A stretch of 64,000 bases of DNA from Planctomycetota bacterium (GTDB taxonomy: Bacteria; Planctomycetota; Planctomycetia; Gemmatales; Gemmataceae), in the NCBI GenBank assembly GCA_016191165.1, contig JACPPF010000169.1, forward strand, positions 1-64,000, given 5' to 3'. This document shows positions 51,113 to 60,481 of this stretch, one piece after another. Within the stretch, counting starts at the first letter, position 1. Each line of letters begins with the position of its first letter. The notes under the pieces were generated by a model. It saw nothing but the letters and a program-made list of their open reading frames with translations, searched no databases and had not been told where the DNA came from. The position numbers and the translations under genes were made by a program.

Positions 51113-52849
51113 TCACCGCACGGTGAAGCCAGTGTACTCCGGGATGTCACCACGTACGTGTGCAGCCAGCATACGGGCCTGGACTTCGAGCATGCGGCCG
51201 TAGCTCATCTTGTATCCAAAGACCGGGTGCGTTACCACGGTGGACTTCCGTTGTTCATATCCCTCGAAGAACCGCTTACGACCTTCCTCGGTCAACTGGC
51301 ACGATTCACGCCAGATCATGAAGTCCTTGGCCGTAAGCGTCTCGTTGTTGATCAAGGTCAGCACCACGGAATCGGCGATGATCGCGCGGAATTCCTCCAT
51401 CAGATCCAGCGCGAGCGACGGCTTGCCGTGCCGGCCGACGTGAAAAAAGCCGTGATACGGATCGAAGCCGACCGTGCAGAGCGCCGAGAAACAATCCTTC
51501 AGCAAGATGGCGTAGGCGAATGAGAGCAGCGCGTTGACAGGATCCTTCGGGGGGCGTCGGTTGCGCGTCTTGAAGTCGAAACCGCGCCCGGGTGCGGCCG
51601 CCTTCAGCATGCGGCTGAATTGGCTGAAGTAGAGTGCCGCCGCCTGGCCTTCGGTGCCGAGAAGGACGGCAGGATCGCAGATGCGATCGACGCGGCTCAA
51701 CAATTCGGCCATTTCTCGCGCCGCCGGCTCATCACTGCCACGACCGTTTTCACTGCCGTTGGTTGATTCATCTGGCGAACGGGACCGCAGGCTTCGCATC
51801 AACAAGGTGCGCTGGTTGCTGATCTTGGCCTTGACGACGGCTTTGGCCAGAGTGAGCGCCCGTTGGGGGTCTGCGAATAGCTTGAACTGGTTGACGCGCA
51901 AGAGCACGTTCTTGGCGATCGTGGGCGTCGTTGCCGCGACGAATCGCCCGTACATGGTCAAGAAAATCAAGGGAACGCCGAGGGTTGCCAGTGTGCCGAG
52001 AGCCTGCGTCGAAATCTGCACGTTACCGAAGATGACGACTTGCTGGACGCCGACAATCGGCACGCGTTGAATCTCCTCGCCATGCTTCCTGACGATGAGG
52101 TGTTCGCTCCGTTTGCTGACGTAGGCGCCTTGTTCCTGAAGGTAAAGGACGGCCCCTTCACTTCCTTGCGGTAACACACGAGTGATGCCGGCAGTGGATT
52201 CCTCAGCCGGCGTCAAGTTGCGTCGTTCGAGGCAATAGAGCGTTTCTTCCGGCTGACAGATGGTGGCAAGGGAACAACCGAAGCAGCGATGTCGCAAATC
52301 AGCCGGCAACGGCTCCGGCGGAGCGTCGAGAAGTGAAAGCTCACGGATCGACCGAATGGCTTGCAGAGTCTTGGCCCGCAGCTCGTCGTTAAGCGGCACT
52401 TCGACGCGGCGTTTGCTGCCAATATAGTAGAGCACGCCGAAGGGAATCGCAATGCCCCGTTCGTCTTCGAGCAGCATCGCCTGGGCGCAAACCTGCACTG
52501 CGTCGTTGTCCCAGAAGTCAGGCCGGCCGTTGTCGCCGCCGGGGCCGTCGCCGCGTTTGTATTCGACAGGGTAGATGCTGCCATCTTTTTCTTCCACGAG
52601 GTCGAGCTTGCCCGTGAGCCCGAGGCGCTCAGAGCTGAGCTGGACGCTCCGCGTCTGGATCGTGTCGCCGTCTTTCCGTGGCCGATTCTGCAAATCAGGA
52701 TCATCGACGCGGCGGTGCTGGAAGATTCCGTCCTCGACATGTTCGTTGATCGGCATCACCGATTCCACGTATTCGAGGTAGTAGAGGCGCGGGCAATACG
52801 TTACCTGGTTGAGGGCACGGACAGGGATAAGGTCTTGTTGCTCGGACAT
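51113..52849 (-). CDS. cas4-cas1: Cas4-Cas1 fusion, spacer acquisition
   Basis: A 578-residue fusion. The N-terminal Cas4 nuclease (about 1-205) has ALNQVTYCPRLYYLEYVES, a PVEYKRGDG nuclease motif near 85, and the Fe-S cysteines in RCFGCSLATICQ plus the early Cys of TYCPR. Cas1 follows (about 215-575), with VVIFGNVQISTQAL, NALLSFAYAILLKDCFSAL, the catalytic region GFDPYHGFFHVGRHGKPSLA and LDLMEEFRAIIADSV. Cas4-Cas1 fusions are typical of type I-G and help choose PAM-adjacent spacers. AAGGAA precedes the ATG. The gap to cas2 is 34 bases. Confidence 0.95.
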   Translation of the reverse strand: MSEQQDLIPVRALNQVTYCPRLYYLEYVESVMPINEHVEDGIFQHRRVDDPDLQNRPRKDGDTIQTRSVQLSSERLGLTGKLDLVEEKDGSIYPVEYKRGDGPGGDNGRPDFWDNDAVQVCAQAMLLEDERGIAIPFGVLYYIGSKRRVEVPLNDELRAKTLQAIRSIRELSLLDAPPEPLPADLRHRCFGCSLATICQPEETLYCLERRNLTPAEESTAGITRVLPQGSEGAVLYLQEQGAYVSKRSEHLIVRKHGEEIQRVPIVGVQQVVIFGNVQISTQALGTLATLGVPLIFLTMYGRFVAATTPTIAKNVLLRVNQFKLFADPQRALTLAKAVVKAKISNQRTLLMRSLRSRSPDESTNGSENGRGSDEPAAREMAELLSRVDRICDPAVLLGTEGQAAALYFSQFSRMLKAAAPGRGFDFKTRNRRPPKDPVNALLSFAYAILLKDCFSALCTVGFDPYHGFFHVGRHGKPSLALDLMEEFRAIIADSVVLTLINNETLTAKDFMIWRESCQLTEEGRKRFFEGYEQRKSTVVTHPVFGYKMSYGRMLEVQARMLAAHVRGDIPEYTGFTVR

Positions 52850-52890
52850 TTGAGGTTCCTTTCGATGATGAGGTCGAATCCAGATCGTGT

Positions 52891-54162
52891 TCAGTTCCAC
52901 GGCGCTTTCTCGACGACGGTCTCTTCGGCATCGAAGGGGATGTGCGTCAGTTCAAGGCAGCCGATTTGGGGCAGACTCGTACCGAGAATGCTGGTCAGGT
53001 CACCGTACAGGCCCGACGTGTTGATCATGGCGCGATCGATCTGCTTTTCACGTTTGGCCCACAAACGCTGGATCGCCCGACGTTCGGAATCCAGGTCCTC
53101 CTTCATCGTGGCGAACGCCTCGATGATTCCTTCGACGCGCTGCTGGAATTCCGGCCCTACCAGGAACTGGTAGAGAAACTCCATTTTCGTTTGCTGGCCC
53201 TGCATGGACCGACGCGCTCGGGCAACTTCGAGCAAGCCCGATCGGAGCGCGATGGCCAGACCAACAACGTATTCGCGCTTCGTGACCCAGACGCCGTCGA
53301 TGCAACCGAAAGCGGCAAGCCCCTTCGGCATTTCCTCGGTCACCAAGATCGCAACGTGCGCCTTGGCCGCACGCTGATCGTCGCGCAGCTTCGGCAACCA
53401 TGCGTCGCTCCAGGCTTTGGTGCGTTTGGATTCCCAGAGGATCTTGCCGCACTCTTCGCCGGTCGCGTCGAAGGTGCAGTGAATGAGATCACCGCCATGC
53501 ACGCCAACCGGAACCTCCTCGATGCCATCCAGAGGGAAGTACTGCCGGAGCAGATCCTCTAGGAGCACCTCCATGACCTCGCCCTGGGCCTGCTGGGAAC
53601 CTTGTTCGGATTTGCGTTTCAGCTCGTCAATCTGATGCCGCAGGTCGCCAATCAGTTTTTCCTTGTCAGCGTCTTTCAATCGATGAGCCTCGTCCGCCTC
53701 ATTCTTCGCGTCGCCCCGGATTCTGGCCCGTTCCTCATCGAGAGTGCGACTGACGGTCAATTCCAGCGTCTGTTTTTCGTCCTCCAGTTGCCGCCGTTCC
53801 TTGCGGAGTTGCAGTTCCGTTCTCCGAACATCCGTGAGTTGTGTCCGCGTGGTCGCGAGTTGTTCTTGCAAATCGCGAAACTCTGTGGCGATCGATTCCT
53901 GCGCCCTGGACTTTGCCTCTTGCATGAGGCGATCTTGCTCTTGCGCGACCCGGCCGGCGACCTCCTTCTCGATTGCCGCGCGTGATTCTTCCAGGGCCTT
54001 TTCGCGATGCCGGATTTCGTCCAGGCGTTTTGCGAGTTCACCGTCCTTTCGCCGAACTTCTGCGTCAAACTCCTGACGCAAATGTTGGCGAATCTGTGCG
54101 GTCAGCGTCTCCGATACCGTGATTTCGCAACCGCAACTCGGGCAATGAATGATGTCTTGCAT
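52891..54162 (-). CDS. DUF2130 coiled-coil protein with PD-(D/E)xK-like block
   Basis: A 423-residue protein encoded 41 bases upstream of cas4-cas1 on the same strand. The N-terminus has a zinc-ribbon-like pair HCPSCGCEITVSE. A coiled coil rich in Glu, Arg and Gln covers about 30-210. The conserved DUF2130 core follows, with DLIHCTFDATGEECGKILWE and SKRTKAWSD, then LRDDQRAAKAHVAILVTEE. The D...E-x-K arrangement (WESKRT) looks like a restriction-type nuclease core, which I infer from the pattern. DUF2130 proteins occur alone in many genomes. Here the gene heads the cas transcription unit, facing dndB across a 192-base gap. The start ATG 54162 places the cysteine pair at the N-terminus. Confidence 0.75.
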   Translation of the reverse strand: MQDIIHCPSCGCEITVSETLTAQIRQHLRQEFDAEVRRKDGELAKRLDEIRHREKALEESRAAIEKEVAGRVAQEQDRLMQEAKSRAQESIATEFRDLQEQLATTRTQLTDVRRTELQLRKERRQLEDEKQTLELTVSRTLDEERARIRGDAKNEADEAHRLKDADKEKLIGDLRHQIDELKRKSEQGSQQAQGEVMEVLLEDLLRQYFPLDGIEEVPVGVHGGDLIHCTFDATGEECGKILWESKRTKAWSDAWLPKLRDDQRAAKAHVAILVTEEMPKGLAAFGCIDGVWVTKREYVVGLAIALRSGLLEVARARRSMQGQQTKMEFLYQFLVGPEFQQRVEGIIEAFATMKEDLDSERRAIQRLWAKREKQIDRAMINTSGLYGDLTSILGTSLPQIGCLELTHIPFDAEETVVEKAPWN

Positions 54163-54354
54163 ACGGATCCTCGCATTCTGGGGGTTGAAGATGGAACAAG
54201 TGTTTGGTTTCCCGAATAATCCCGCGCGGCGCGGCAATCAGCAGCCTCGCGTGCTGCTAGCGGTTGGAATTCCAATCGATACTGGTTATGCCACTTCGAT
54301 CGTTGCTCACGCCTTCACTCTAATAAGCCAGGGAAAACAAAAAGTGGGCGCGCA
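54163..54354. promoter_or_regulatory. Divergent control region between cas and dnd operons
   Basis: The 192 bases separate the DUF2130-cas unit (minus) from dndBCDE (plus), so the promoters of both must lie here or inside the first genes. No convincing -35/-10 pair or palindrome was found. A 100-codon frame through it (54149-54451) is judged spurious. Confidence 0.4.
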
Positions 54355-55617
54355 ATGGATCAAGTTTTCCGACGGGATCGAGTTTCAGGGACGCCAGGGC
54401 ATGACTTCAAGAATGGAATCGAAAGCAACCGTTTTCTGCGCTACTGGTTGACCGAAAAAATAGATGACGCCAAGCTGTTCACGCGGGTATTGCGGTCAAG
54501 GAGGGCCGAGCTGGTGGATAATGCGCACACTTTTTCTGCAATTCGTGGGGTTCAAGGTGGCCGCGACTATTACGTTGCCATGGTCCCGCTGAAAGTCGTC
54601 CCAAAGCTCTTCCTTTTCGACGACGCCGAGCTGCCGCCTGATCTACGCGCGCAACGAACGCTGAACCGCGCGCGTGTGCCGGACATTGCCCGTTACTTGA
54701 TCGACAATCCGAAGAACTACACGTTCTCTTCGTTGACGGCGTCGGTGGACGGTCGAGTTCATTTCGAGCCCTCCGGGGACGCCGGGTATGCCGGGAGCAT
54801 CGGCCGTTTACTGGTGCCCATGACCGCGAGATTCCTCATCAACGATGGCCAGCACCGCCGGGCGGCCATTGAGGAGGCGCTGAGGGAACGGCCCGAACTG
54901 GGAGAAGAAACCCTTTCGGTCATTTTTTTCATCGACGCCGGCCTGAAACGCAGCCAGCAGATGTTTGCTGACCTGAACCGGCATGTAGTACGGCCGCCGC
55001 AATCGCTCGGTGTTCTGTATGACCACCGCGATCCGTTTGCCCAACTCGTCTGCCGACTCGTTGGTCGCGTGAGCGTCTTCAAGAATCTGACCGAGATGGA
55101 GAAGACTTCGGTCCCCACCCAGGCGAACAAGCTCTTTTCCTTGAGCGGGGTGCATCAAGCGACCCGAACACTCCTCGCGCTGGGTAAGAAGCGGCGGGTC
55201 ACGCAAGAGCAGGAAGACCTTGCCTGGGATTACTGGCAGGAAGTCGGACGGTGTATCCCTGACTGGCAGCTGGCGGCAGAGAAAAAAGTCAGCTGCGTTG
55301 AGTTGCGGCGGGATTATGTTCATGCCCACGGTGTAACATTGCTCGCCTTCGGGTTCCTCGGATCTTCCCTTCTGGCCAAAGAGCCTACGACCTGGAAAGG
55401 GACGCTCAAGCCACTTCGGAAGCTGGATTGGGCACGCTCCAATGCCGAGACCTGGGAGGGACGAGCCCTCGTGGGAGGCCGCATCAGCAAGGCACACATC
55501 AACGTCTTGTTGACCACGAACCTGCTGAAACAGTGCGTGGGCGTTCCTCTCTCCGACACGGAACGCCAGGTCGAAACGGATTTTGTGCACCGGCGGACTG
55601 CTCGAAACGCAGGTTAA
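54355..55617 (+). CDS. dndB: DndB, regulator of DNA phosphorothioation
   Basis: A 420-residue protein with the DGQHR motif that defines the DndB group: FLINDGQHRRAAIEEAL near 160-176, followed by VIFFIDAGLKRSQQMFADLN. DndB is not needed for sulfur transfer but modulates the modification and represses dnd expression in studied systems. It is encoded upstream of dndC in the same direction, 141 bases apart. The N-terminal 20 residues before HDFKNGIESNRFLRYW are poorly conserved, so the start could lie slightly downstream. Confidence 0.88.
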   Translation: MDQVFRRDRVSGTPGHDFKNGIESNRFLRYWLTEKIDDAKLFTRVLRSRRAELVDNAHTFSAIRGVQGGRDYYVAMVPLKVVPKLFLFDDAELPPDLRAQRTLNRARVPDIARYLIDNPKNYTFSSLTASVDGRVHFEPSGDAGYAGSIGRLLVPMTARFLINDGQHRRAAIEEALRERPELGEETLSVIFFIDAGLKRSQQMFADLNRHVVRPPQSLGVLYDHRDPFAQLVCRLVGRVSVFKNLTEMEKTSVPTQANKLFSLSGVHQATRTLLALGKKRRVTQEQEDLAWDYWQEVGRCIPDWQLAAEKKVSCVELRRDYVHAHGVTLLAFGFLGSSLLAKEPTTWKGTLKPLRKLDWARSNAETWEGRALVGGRISKAHINVLLTTNLLKQCVGVPLSDTERQVETDFVHRRTARNAG

Positions 55618-55758
55618 TCCACCCGAGATATCGAAGGAAACGCCGGCGGGCCGTGGCATCGCTTTTGTCATCGCGCCAATCCAGTTGTAGAATCAGCCTT
55701 GTTGGGCCGGTGCCCGAAGGGGACCGGCGTCGGTGCCACGTACTCGAGGATAGGGACA

Positions 55759-57201
55759 ATGGCAGTGTCATTGCCGCTAGTTGAGCGAAAGGAGCCTTCC
55801 GCCTTCGAGCGAAAGTCCGTTAAGGCTTTTCAAGAGGAGGTGCAAGGGATCTACCTTGCCGACAATCGTCCGTGGGTTGTGGGCTATAGCGGCGGGAAGG
55901 ACTCGACCGCGACGCTGCAGCTCGTCTGGTATGCGGTGGCTGGACTTCCTCCCGAGCAGCGAAAAAAGCCGGTCTACGTGATCGCCTCTGATACCTTCGT
56001 CGAGACCCCGGTCATTGTTGACTACATCGACGACAACCTCGAAGCGATCAACCGCGCCGCCAAGGAACAGGGCATGCCCTTCGAGGCGCACAAGGTAACG
56101 CCCGAGATCAAGGATACCTTCTGGGTGAACCTGATCGGCCGAGGCTACCCGCCACCTTCGACCAAGTTCCGATGGTGCACCGACCGCATGAAGATCCAGC
56201 CGGCGAACAAGTTCATCCTTGATCGCGTGGCCGAGTTCGGCGAGGTCATCATGGTCCTTGGCTCTCGCCAGGGCGAGAGCGCCAGTCGCGACCAGGTGCT
56301 CAAGGCCCATGCGATCAAAGGTTCCCGCCTTCGACGCCACAGCACACTCGCGAACGCGTTCGTCCTGGCACCCATTGAAGAGTTCACGACCGATGACGTT
56401 TGGACTTACATCCTTCAAGTCAAGTGTCCCTGGGGCACCAACAACAACCGCCTCGTGACCATGTACCGCAACGCGGGGGCCGGCGAATGCCCCCTTGTGG
56501 TGGACACGAGCACGCCATCGTGCGGCAACAGCCGGTTCGGCTGCTGGGTCTGCACCGTCGTCGAACAAGACCACTCCATGGAATCGATGGTGGACAGCGG
56601 CGAAGAGTGGATGGAGGCGCTGCTCGATTTCCGCAACCTGCTCAAGTCCCACCACGATCCGGAAGTGAAACGCAAAGTGCGCCGACTGAAGCGCCGCGAT
56701 GGCAAGATCAGGCTCAAGAAAGACGGCACGCCGTCCCCTGGTCCGTACGAGCTTGAAGAACGCAAGAAACTGCTGCGAACCCTTCTCGAAGTTCAACAGC
56801 AGGTAAGGCGAGAAGGTCCCGATCCTGACAACCGGCTCATCTCGGCCGGGGAACTGCATGAAATCCGCAGCATCTGGCGAACCGAGGAGTCGGATTGGGA
56901 AGATTCTGTTCCCGTCATCTACCGGCAGGTCGTGGGAGAGGATCTGGATTGGGTGCATGACGACGTAACCGCTCTCACCGCGAAGGACCAAGTAATCCTG
57001 AAGGACGTTTGCAAGAAGCACGGCACGCCCGCCGAACTGGTTGCCAGGCTGATCGACGTGGAACGCCAGACCCAAGGCATGAGCCGGCGTGCGGGTATCT
57101 ACGACCGTATTGAAGCGCTATTCCGCCAGGACTGGCCGGACGAGGCAGCCAGAGAGGCTTTTCGCTTGGGGCCGGACAAAACAGGGGAGGAAGACAACTG
57201 A
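55759..57201 (+). CDS. dndC: DndC, sulfurtransferase-type PP-loop enzyme of DNA phosphorothioation
   Basis: A 480-residue enzyme of the PAPS-reductase fold. The ATP-pyrophosphatase PP-loop is GYSGGKDSTATLQ (about 43-55). Cysteines able to hold the Fe-S cluster appear in FRWCTDRMK near 141 and in ECPLV, PSCGNSRFGCWVC near 244-264. It should activate DNA phosphate with ATP and accept sulfur supplied by a cysteine desulfurase. The C-terminal domain (about 410-465) is the part duplicated as a separate protein at 36631. The ATG at 55759 follows AGGATAGGGAC; the frame is open to 55699. dndD starts one base after its stop. No dndA gene is in the window. Confidence 0.95.
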   Translation: MAVSLPLVERKEPSAFERKSVKAFQEEVQGIYLADNRPWVVGYSGGKDSTATLQLVWYAVAGLPPEQRKKPVYVIASDTFVETPVIVDYIDDNLEAINRAAKEQGMPFEAHKVTPEIKDTFWVNLIGRGYPPPSTKFRWCTDRMKIQPANKFILDRVAEFGEVIMVLGSRQGESASRDQVLKAHAIKGSRLRRHSTLANAFVLAPIEEFTTDDVWTYILQVKCPWGTNNNRLVTMYRNAGAGECPLVVDTSTPSCGNSRFGCWVCTVVEQDHSMESMVDSGEEWMEALLDFRNLLKSHHDPEVKRKVRRLKRRDGKIRLKKDGTPSPGPYELEERKKLLRTLLEVQQQVRREGPDPDNRLISAGELHEIRSIWRTEESDWEDSVPVIYRQVVGEDLDWVHDDVTALTAKDQVILKDVCKKHGTPAELVARLIDVERQTQGMSRRAGIYDRIEALFRQDWPDEAAREAFRLGPDKTGEEDN

Positions 57202-57202
57202 C

Positions 57203-59263
57203 ATGTTACTCCACCGCCTCGTTGTCCAGGACTTCGGGCTCTTTCGTGGCCGCAATGAATTAGATTTGGCCCCGCGCATCCGCTACCGACAGCGGCGTCC
57301 GGTCGTTCTGATCGGCGGGAAAAATGGCTCCGGAAAGACAACATTGCTCGATGCCGTCCGTCTCTGCCTTTACGGTCCTCTGGCCCTGGGACCGAGGGTG
57401 AGCGTTCGGGAATACGAAGCCTACCTCAACGACCGCATCCACCGGGCCAATGGGCGACTCATTTCGCCGGAAGGGGCCTCGGTGGGGGTGGAATTCCTTT
57501 ATGCCCAGGCCGGCGTCCAACACACCTATTCGGTTGAACGCCGCTGGGAGCGGCGCGGCAGCGGCAGCGTCCGGACGGAAACAACAGTTCTCTGCGATGG
57601 GAAGCCTCTCGGCGAGCTTGAGCGCACGCAGGCGGATGAATTCCTGCGCGACCTAATCCCGCCTGGCGTGTCGCAGTTGTTTTTCTTCGACGGGGAGAAA
57701 ATCCAGCAGCTCGCAGAAACGGCCCATGACCAGACCGCACTGGCGGAAGCCGTGCGTGGCCTCACCGGGCTTGAATTGCTGGAGCGTCTTCAGGCGGACC
57801 TGCGCACCTACGCCGCGAAAAACCGTGACGCAGCCGAGGAGCAACCGCTACGACGGCAACAAGTGGCGCTCGTGGAGGAGCGGCGGCAGCTCGACGAGCG
57901 ACTCCGAGTTGCCACCCGAGATGTCGACGAAGCTCAGAGTGCGGAAGATGGATGTAGGCAAGAGATCGAACGCGAGAAACAGCGCTTGGCGCGCATGGGC
58001 GGGAGTTTTGCAGCAAAGCGCGAATCCTACGAAGCAGAACGGGCCCACCTGAAACAGGCCATCATTGAAGTTGAAGCCGAACTCCGTGAATCGTGCGAGG
58101 GGCTACTTCCATTCGTGCTTTGCTCCGCCCAGTGTCGCTCGCTCGGCCAACAGTTAGCGGAGGAAGACAAGGTTCAACAGTGGGTGGCGCACGAGGCGGC
58201 AATCAAGGGCCGGCTTGCCGACCTGAAGCAAGGTGCCAAGGACGCGCTTTTTCCGGCCAACGATTCACTGGATGTTTCTGCACGCGTCCGCAAGACGCTC
58301 GTTCAACGTGTTGGTCTTTTACTAGACCGTTTGGCGGAGCCTCCAGAGGATCTGCCGACTGTGACCACACTCCACAAGGTGTCGGAAGATGACCGCCAGC
58401 GGTTGCTCAGCGCGATCGACCGGATCTCGCACGACATGCCAAAACTGCTGAGCAAACTTCAGAAACGACTCGAACGGTCTACGCGCCGGCTGCAGGAGGT
58501 GGAGGTGGCGCTGGAGAAGATCCCCGCCGACGAGATTATTCAGCCGGTCGTTGAGCGTTTGCAGACACTTTATCAAGAACTGGGCAGCGCCGAGGCAGCA
58601 ACCAAACGAGCCGACCTGAGCAAGCGCGAGGTCGAGCTGCACCTTGAGGACCTGGGACGCCGCGAGCGCAAACTCGCCGAACGGCTCGCAGACCTCGGCC
58701 GAATGGCGGATCGGCGTGTGCAGCTGGGCAAGGTCCAGATCGTGGTGGACGAGTTCACCGAAGCGCTAACCACAGCCAAGATTCAAGAACTTCGTGACGC
58801 GGTCGTTCGCTGTTTTGGGCAGCTGTGGCGGAAGGGCGACCTGATCCGGCGAATCGAAATCGATCCCAAGACTTTCCAGGTCACGCTCTTTGACGCGCAT
58901 GACCGGCCGGCGCCGAAGGATCAATTGTCGGCTGGCGAGAAACAAATCTTCGCCATTTCGATGCTTTGGGCGCTCGCGCAGCTCTCCGGGCGGCCCTTGC
59001 CGATCGTTATCGACACGCCTTTGGGCAGGCTTGACAGCGACCACCGCGGCTACCTTGTGGACCGGTATTTTCCCAACGCCAGCCACCAGGTAATCGTGCT
59101 CTCCACGGACACCGAAATCGACCAGGCGTCCTTCAAGGCGCTGAGTCCTTCGGTGAGCCACGCCTACCACCTGCGTTATGATGAGCTGGAGCAATGCTGC
59201 ATGGTGGAGCCGGGTTATTTTTGGGGCAGAACCGAAACGGAGACGCTCGATGCAGCTAAATAA
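57203..59263 (+). CDS. dndD: DndD, SMC-type ATPase of DNA phosphorothioation
   Basis: A 686-residue ABC/SMC-like ATPase thought to nick and remodel DNA for sulfur insertion. Walker A is GGKNGSGKTTLLDAV near 36-50; a coiled coil spans about 215-540; the signature SAGEKQIFAISMLWALA lies near 575, followed by Walker B PIVIDTPLGRLDSDH and VIVLSTDTEIDQA. The start is one base after the dndC stop, and the end overlaps dndE by 14 bases, so the three are one translation unit. A paralogue lies at 34545-36587. The protein has normal length. Confidence 0.93.
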   Translation: MLLHRLVVQDFGLFRGRNELDLAPRIRYRQRRPVVLIGGKNGSGKTTLLDAVRLCLYGPLALGPRVSVREYEAYLNDRIHRANGRLISPEGASVGVEFLYAQAGVQHTYSVERRWERRGSGSVRTETTVLCDGKPLGELERTQADEFLRDLIPPGVSQLFFFDGEKIQQLAETAHDQTALAEAVRGLTGLELLERLQADLRTYAAKNRDAAEEQPLRRQQVALVEERRQLDERLRVATRDVDEAQSAEDGCRQEIEREKQRLARMGGSFAAKRESYEAERAHLKQAIIEVEAELRESCEGLLPFVLCSAQCRSLGQQLAEEDKVQQWVAHEAAIKGRLADLKQGAKDALFPANDSLDVSARVRKTLVQRVGLLLDRLAEPPEDLPTVTTLHKVSEDDRQRLLSAIDRISHDMPKLLSKLQKRLERSTRRLQEVEVALEKIPADEIIQPVVERLQTLYQELGSAEAATKRADLSKREVELHLEDLGRRERKLAERLADLGRMADRRVQLGKVQIVVDEFTEALTTAKIQELRDAVVRCFGQLWRKGDLIRRIEIDPKTFQVTLFDAHDRPAPKDQLSAGEKQIFAISMLWALAQLSGRPLPIVIDTPLGRLDSDHRGYLVDRYFPNASHQVIVLSTDTEIDQASFKALSPSVSHAYHLRYDELEQCCMVEPGYFWGRTETETLDAAK

Positions 59264-59627
59264 AATCCGTCTCTCGAACGAGGCGTCTGAGCGCCTCAAA
59301 CACCTGAAGGCTCGGACGGGCATGACGCCCAACATCCTCAGCCGGCTCGGGTTTTGCCTTTCTCTGTCGGACCCGGCGATACCGAACTCGGAGAGCTACC
59401 CGGAAGAAGACCGTGAGTTCAACCGCTACACGCTGCTCGGCGAGTGGGACGACCTGTTCGTGGCGCTCTTGCGTCAACGCCTGGCCCAAGACAACCTCTC
59501 CGAGGATCTCCTGGAAGCCCAGTTCCGCGCGCATCTGAACAGGGGCGTGCTGTCCCTATTCGGGCTCGTCAAGAGTATGTCTGACCTGGCCGTCCTCTGC
59601 GAACGAGCCGCAAGCCGACATGAATAG
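59250..59627 (+). CDS. dndE: DndE, DNA-binding protein of phosphorothioation
   Basis: A 125-residue protein of typical DndE size. It begins MQLNKIRLSNEASERLKHLK and contains LSRLGFCLSLSDPAIP and AHLNRGVLSLFGLVKS, the latter near the C-terminus. DndE is a small DNA-binding protein that prefers nicked DNA in studied systems. The gene overlaps dndD by 14 bases; the frame is open upstream but ATG 59250 matches the family. No further dnd gene follows. Its paralogous domain is fused to a HerA motor at 32840-34507. Confidence 0.92.
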   Translation: MQLNKIRLSNEASERLKHLKARTGMTPNILSRLGFCLSLSDPAIPNSESYPEEDREFNRYTLLGEWDDLFVALLRQRLAQDNLSEDLLEAQFRAHLNRGVLSLFGLVKSMSDLAVLCERAASRHE

Positions 59628-59735
59628 ACTTCAACGTGTCCATCGCTCAACACCTTTCATTCCGGTCGGTTCGCCGGGGTACTCCTTGGTGGAGATCCGC
59701 ATGTCTTTGAGCGGCCGTGCCGAGGAATCCTTACC

Positions 59736-59978
59736 ATGTCCCGCAGAAGCAAAAGCAAAAAGAAAACTGGTTGGGAAGGAAAGGTCGTCAAGGAGCTGAG
59801 GTTCCTGAGCGAAGCCGAACTCGCCTGCGAGGCATGGCAAGGTTCTCAGAAGGTAGCCGCCGTGGAGTTCACCGACGGCTCGCTGGTGTATGCGGCATGT
59901 GACCCAGAAGGAAATGGTCCTGGAGCACTCTTTGGCGTAACGTCTGACGGTCAAACCGTGTGGGTGAATCCAGCGTGA
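59736..59978 (+). CDS. Small basic protein of unknown function
   Basis: An 80-residue frame from ATG 59736 preceded by GAGGAAT. The first 15 residues are strongly basic (SRRSKSKKKTGWEGK); the rest alternates strands (AAVEFTDGSLVYAACDPEG) and ends at 59978. It lies 108 bases after dndE on the same strand and could be part of that transcript. No family recognised. Confidence 0.45.
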   Translation: MSRRSKSKKKTGWEGKVVKELRFLSEAELACEAWQGSQKVAAVEFTDGSLVYAACDPEGNGPGALFGVTSDGQTVWVNPA

Positions 59979-60141
59979 CCCCGCCGCCCGCGCCGCAGAA
60001 CATTCAAAACGACTGGCGATGCCATCGCGCCTCCTGTCAGTGTTTTCACGCTCGTGCGACCTGCCGGATTACAATGCCAGGAGACGGGATACCAATTGCC
60101 GCACTTGCCAAACCGGTGCGAGTAATAGAGTAGGCCCGCAG

Positions 60142-60351
60142 CTACCCTTGCCCGTCTTGGTCCTGAGAATCATCATCAAGTTTCTCGTGTTCCAAAGGAT
60201 GAATGGCGCGTTGCCAATTACCTTTGTCATCCTCCGGCAGGTCGTCCCAGCAGCGGGTGCAAACTGCCGGATAAGGGTGGCTCTCCGCGAACGGTAGATG
60301 ACACATCGCGCAGATTTCGCCGTTGACAACGCCATCAGTCAATTCGCCCAT
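60142..60351 (-). CDS. Small CxxC-pair protein, possible zinc-binding
   Basis: A 69-residue acidic protein starting at ATG 60351 with GAGGAC upstream. Two Cys pairs (ICAMCHLPF near 13-19 and VCTRCWDDL near 31-38) could hold one zinc ion. The tail is Asp-rich (LDDDSQDQDGQG). Function unknown. Confidence 0.5.
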   Translation of the reverse strand: MGELTDGVVNGEICAMCHLPFAESHPYPAVCTRCWDDLPEDDKGNWQRAIHPLEHEKLDDDSQDQDGQG

Positions 60352-60481
60352 TTTGTCCTCATTTTCTATTAGGATAGAAAAGCGAGGCAGTCATTGCCGA
60401 CAATAAATGAGGTGCCTGTCCTGAAGGGCACCTGCCACAACTGGGCCAAACATGGCGGCAATCGTGTACATCGAGCCAACG

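Noticed and set aside
54149-54451. 100-codon frame crossing the cas-dnd divergent region
   Set aside because: It overlaps both the DUF2130 start region and dndB, and has no ribosome site or motif.
55777-57075. 432-codon minus-strand frame opposite dndC
   Set aside because: dndC has an intact PP-loop and cysteine cluster; the antisense frame has no recognisable feature.
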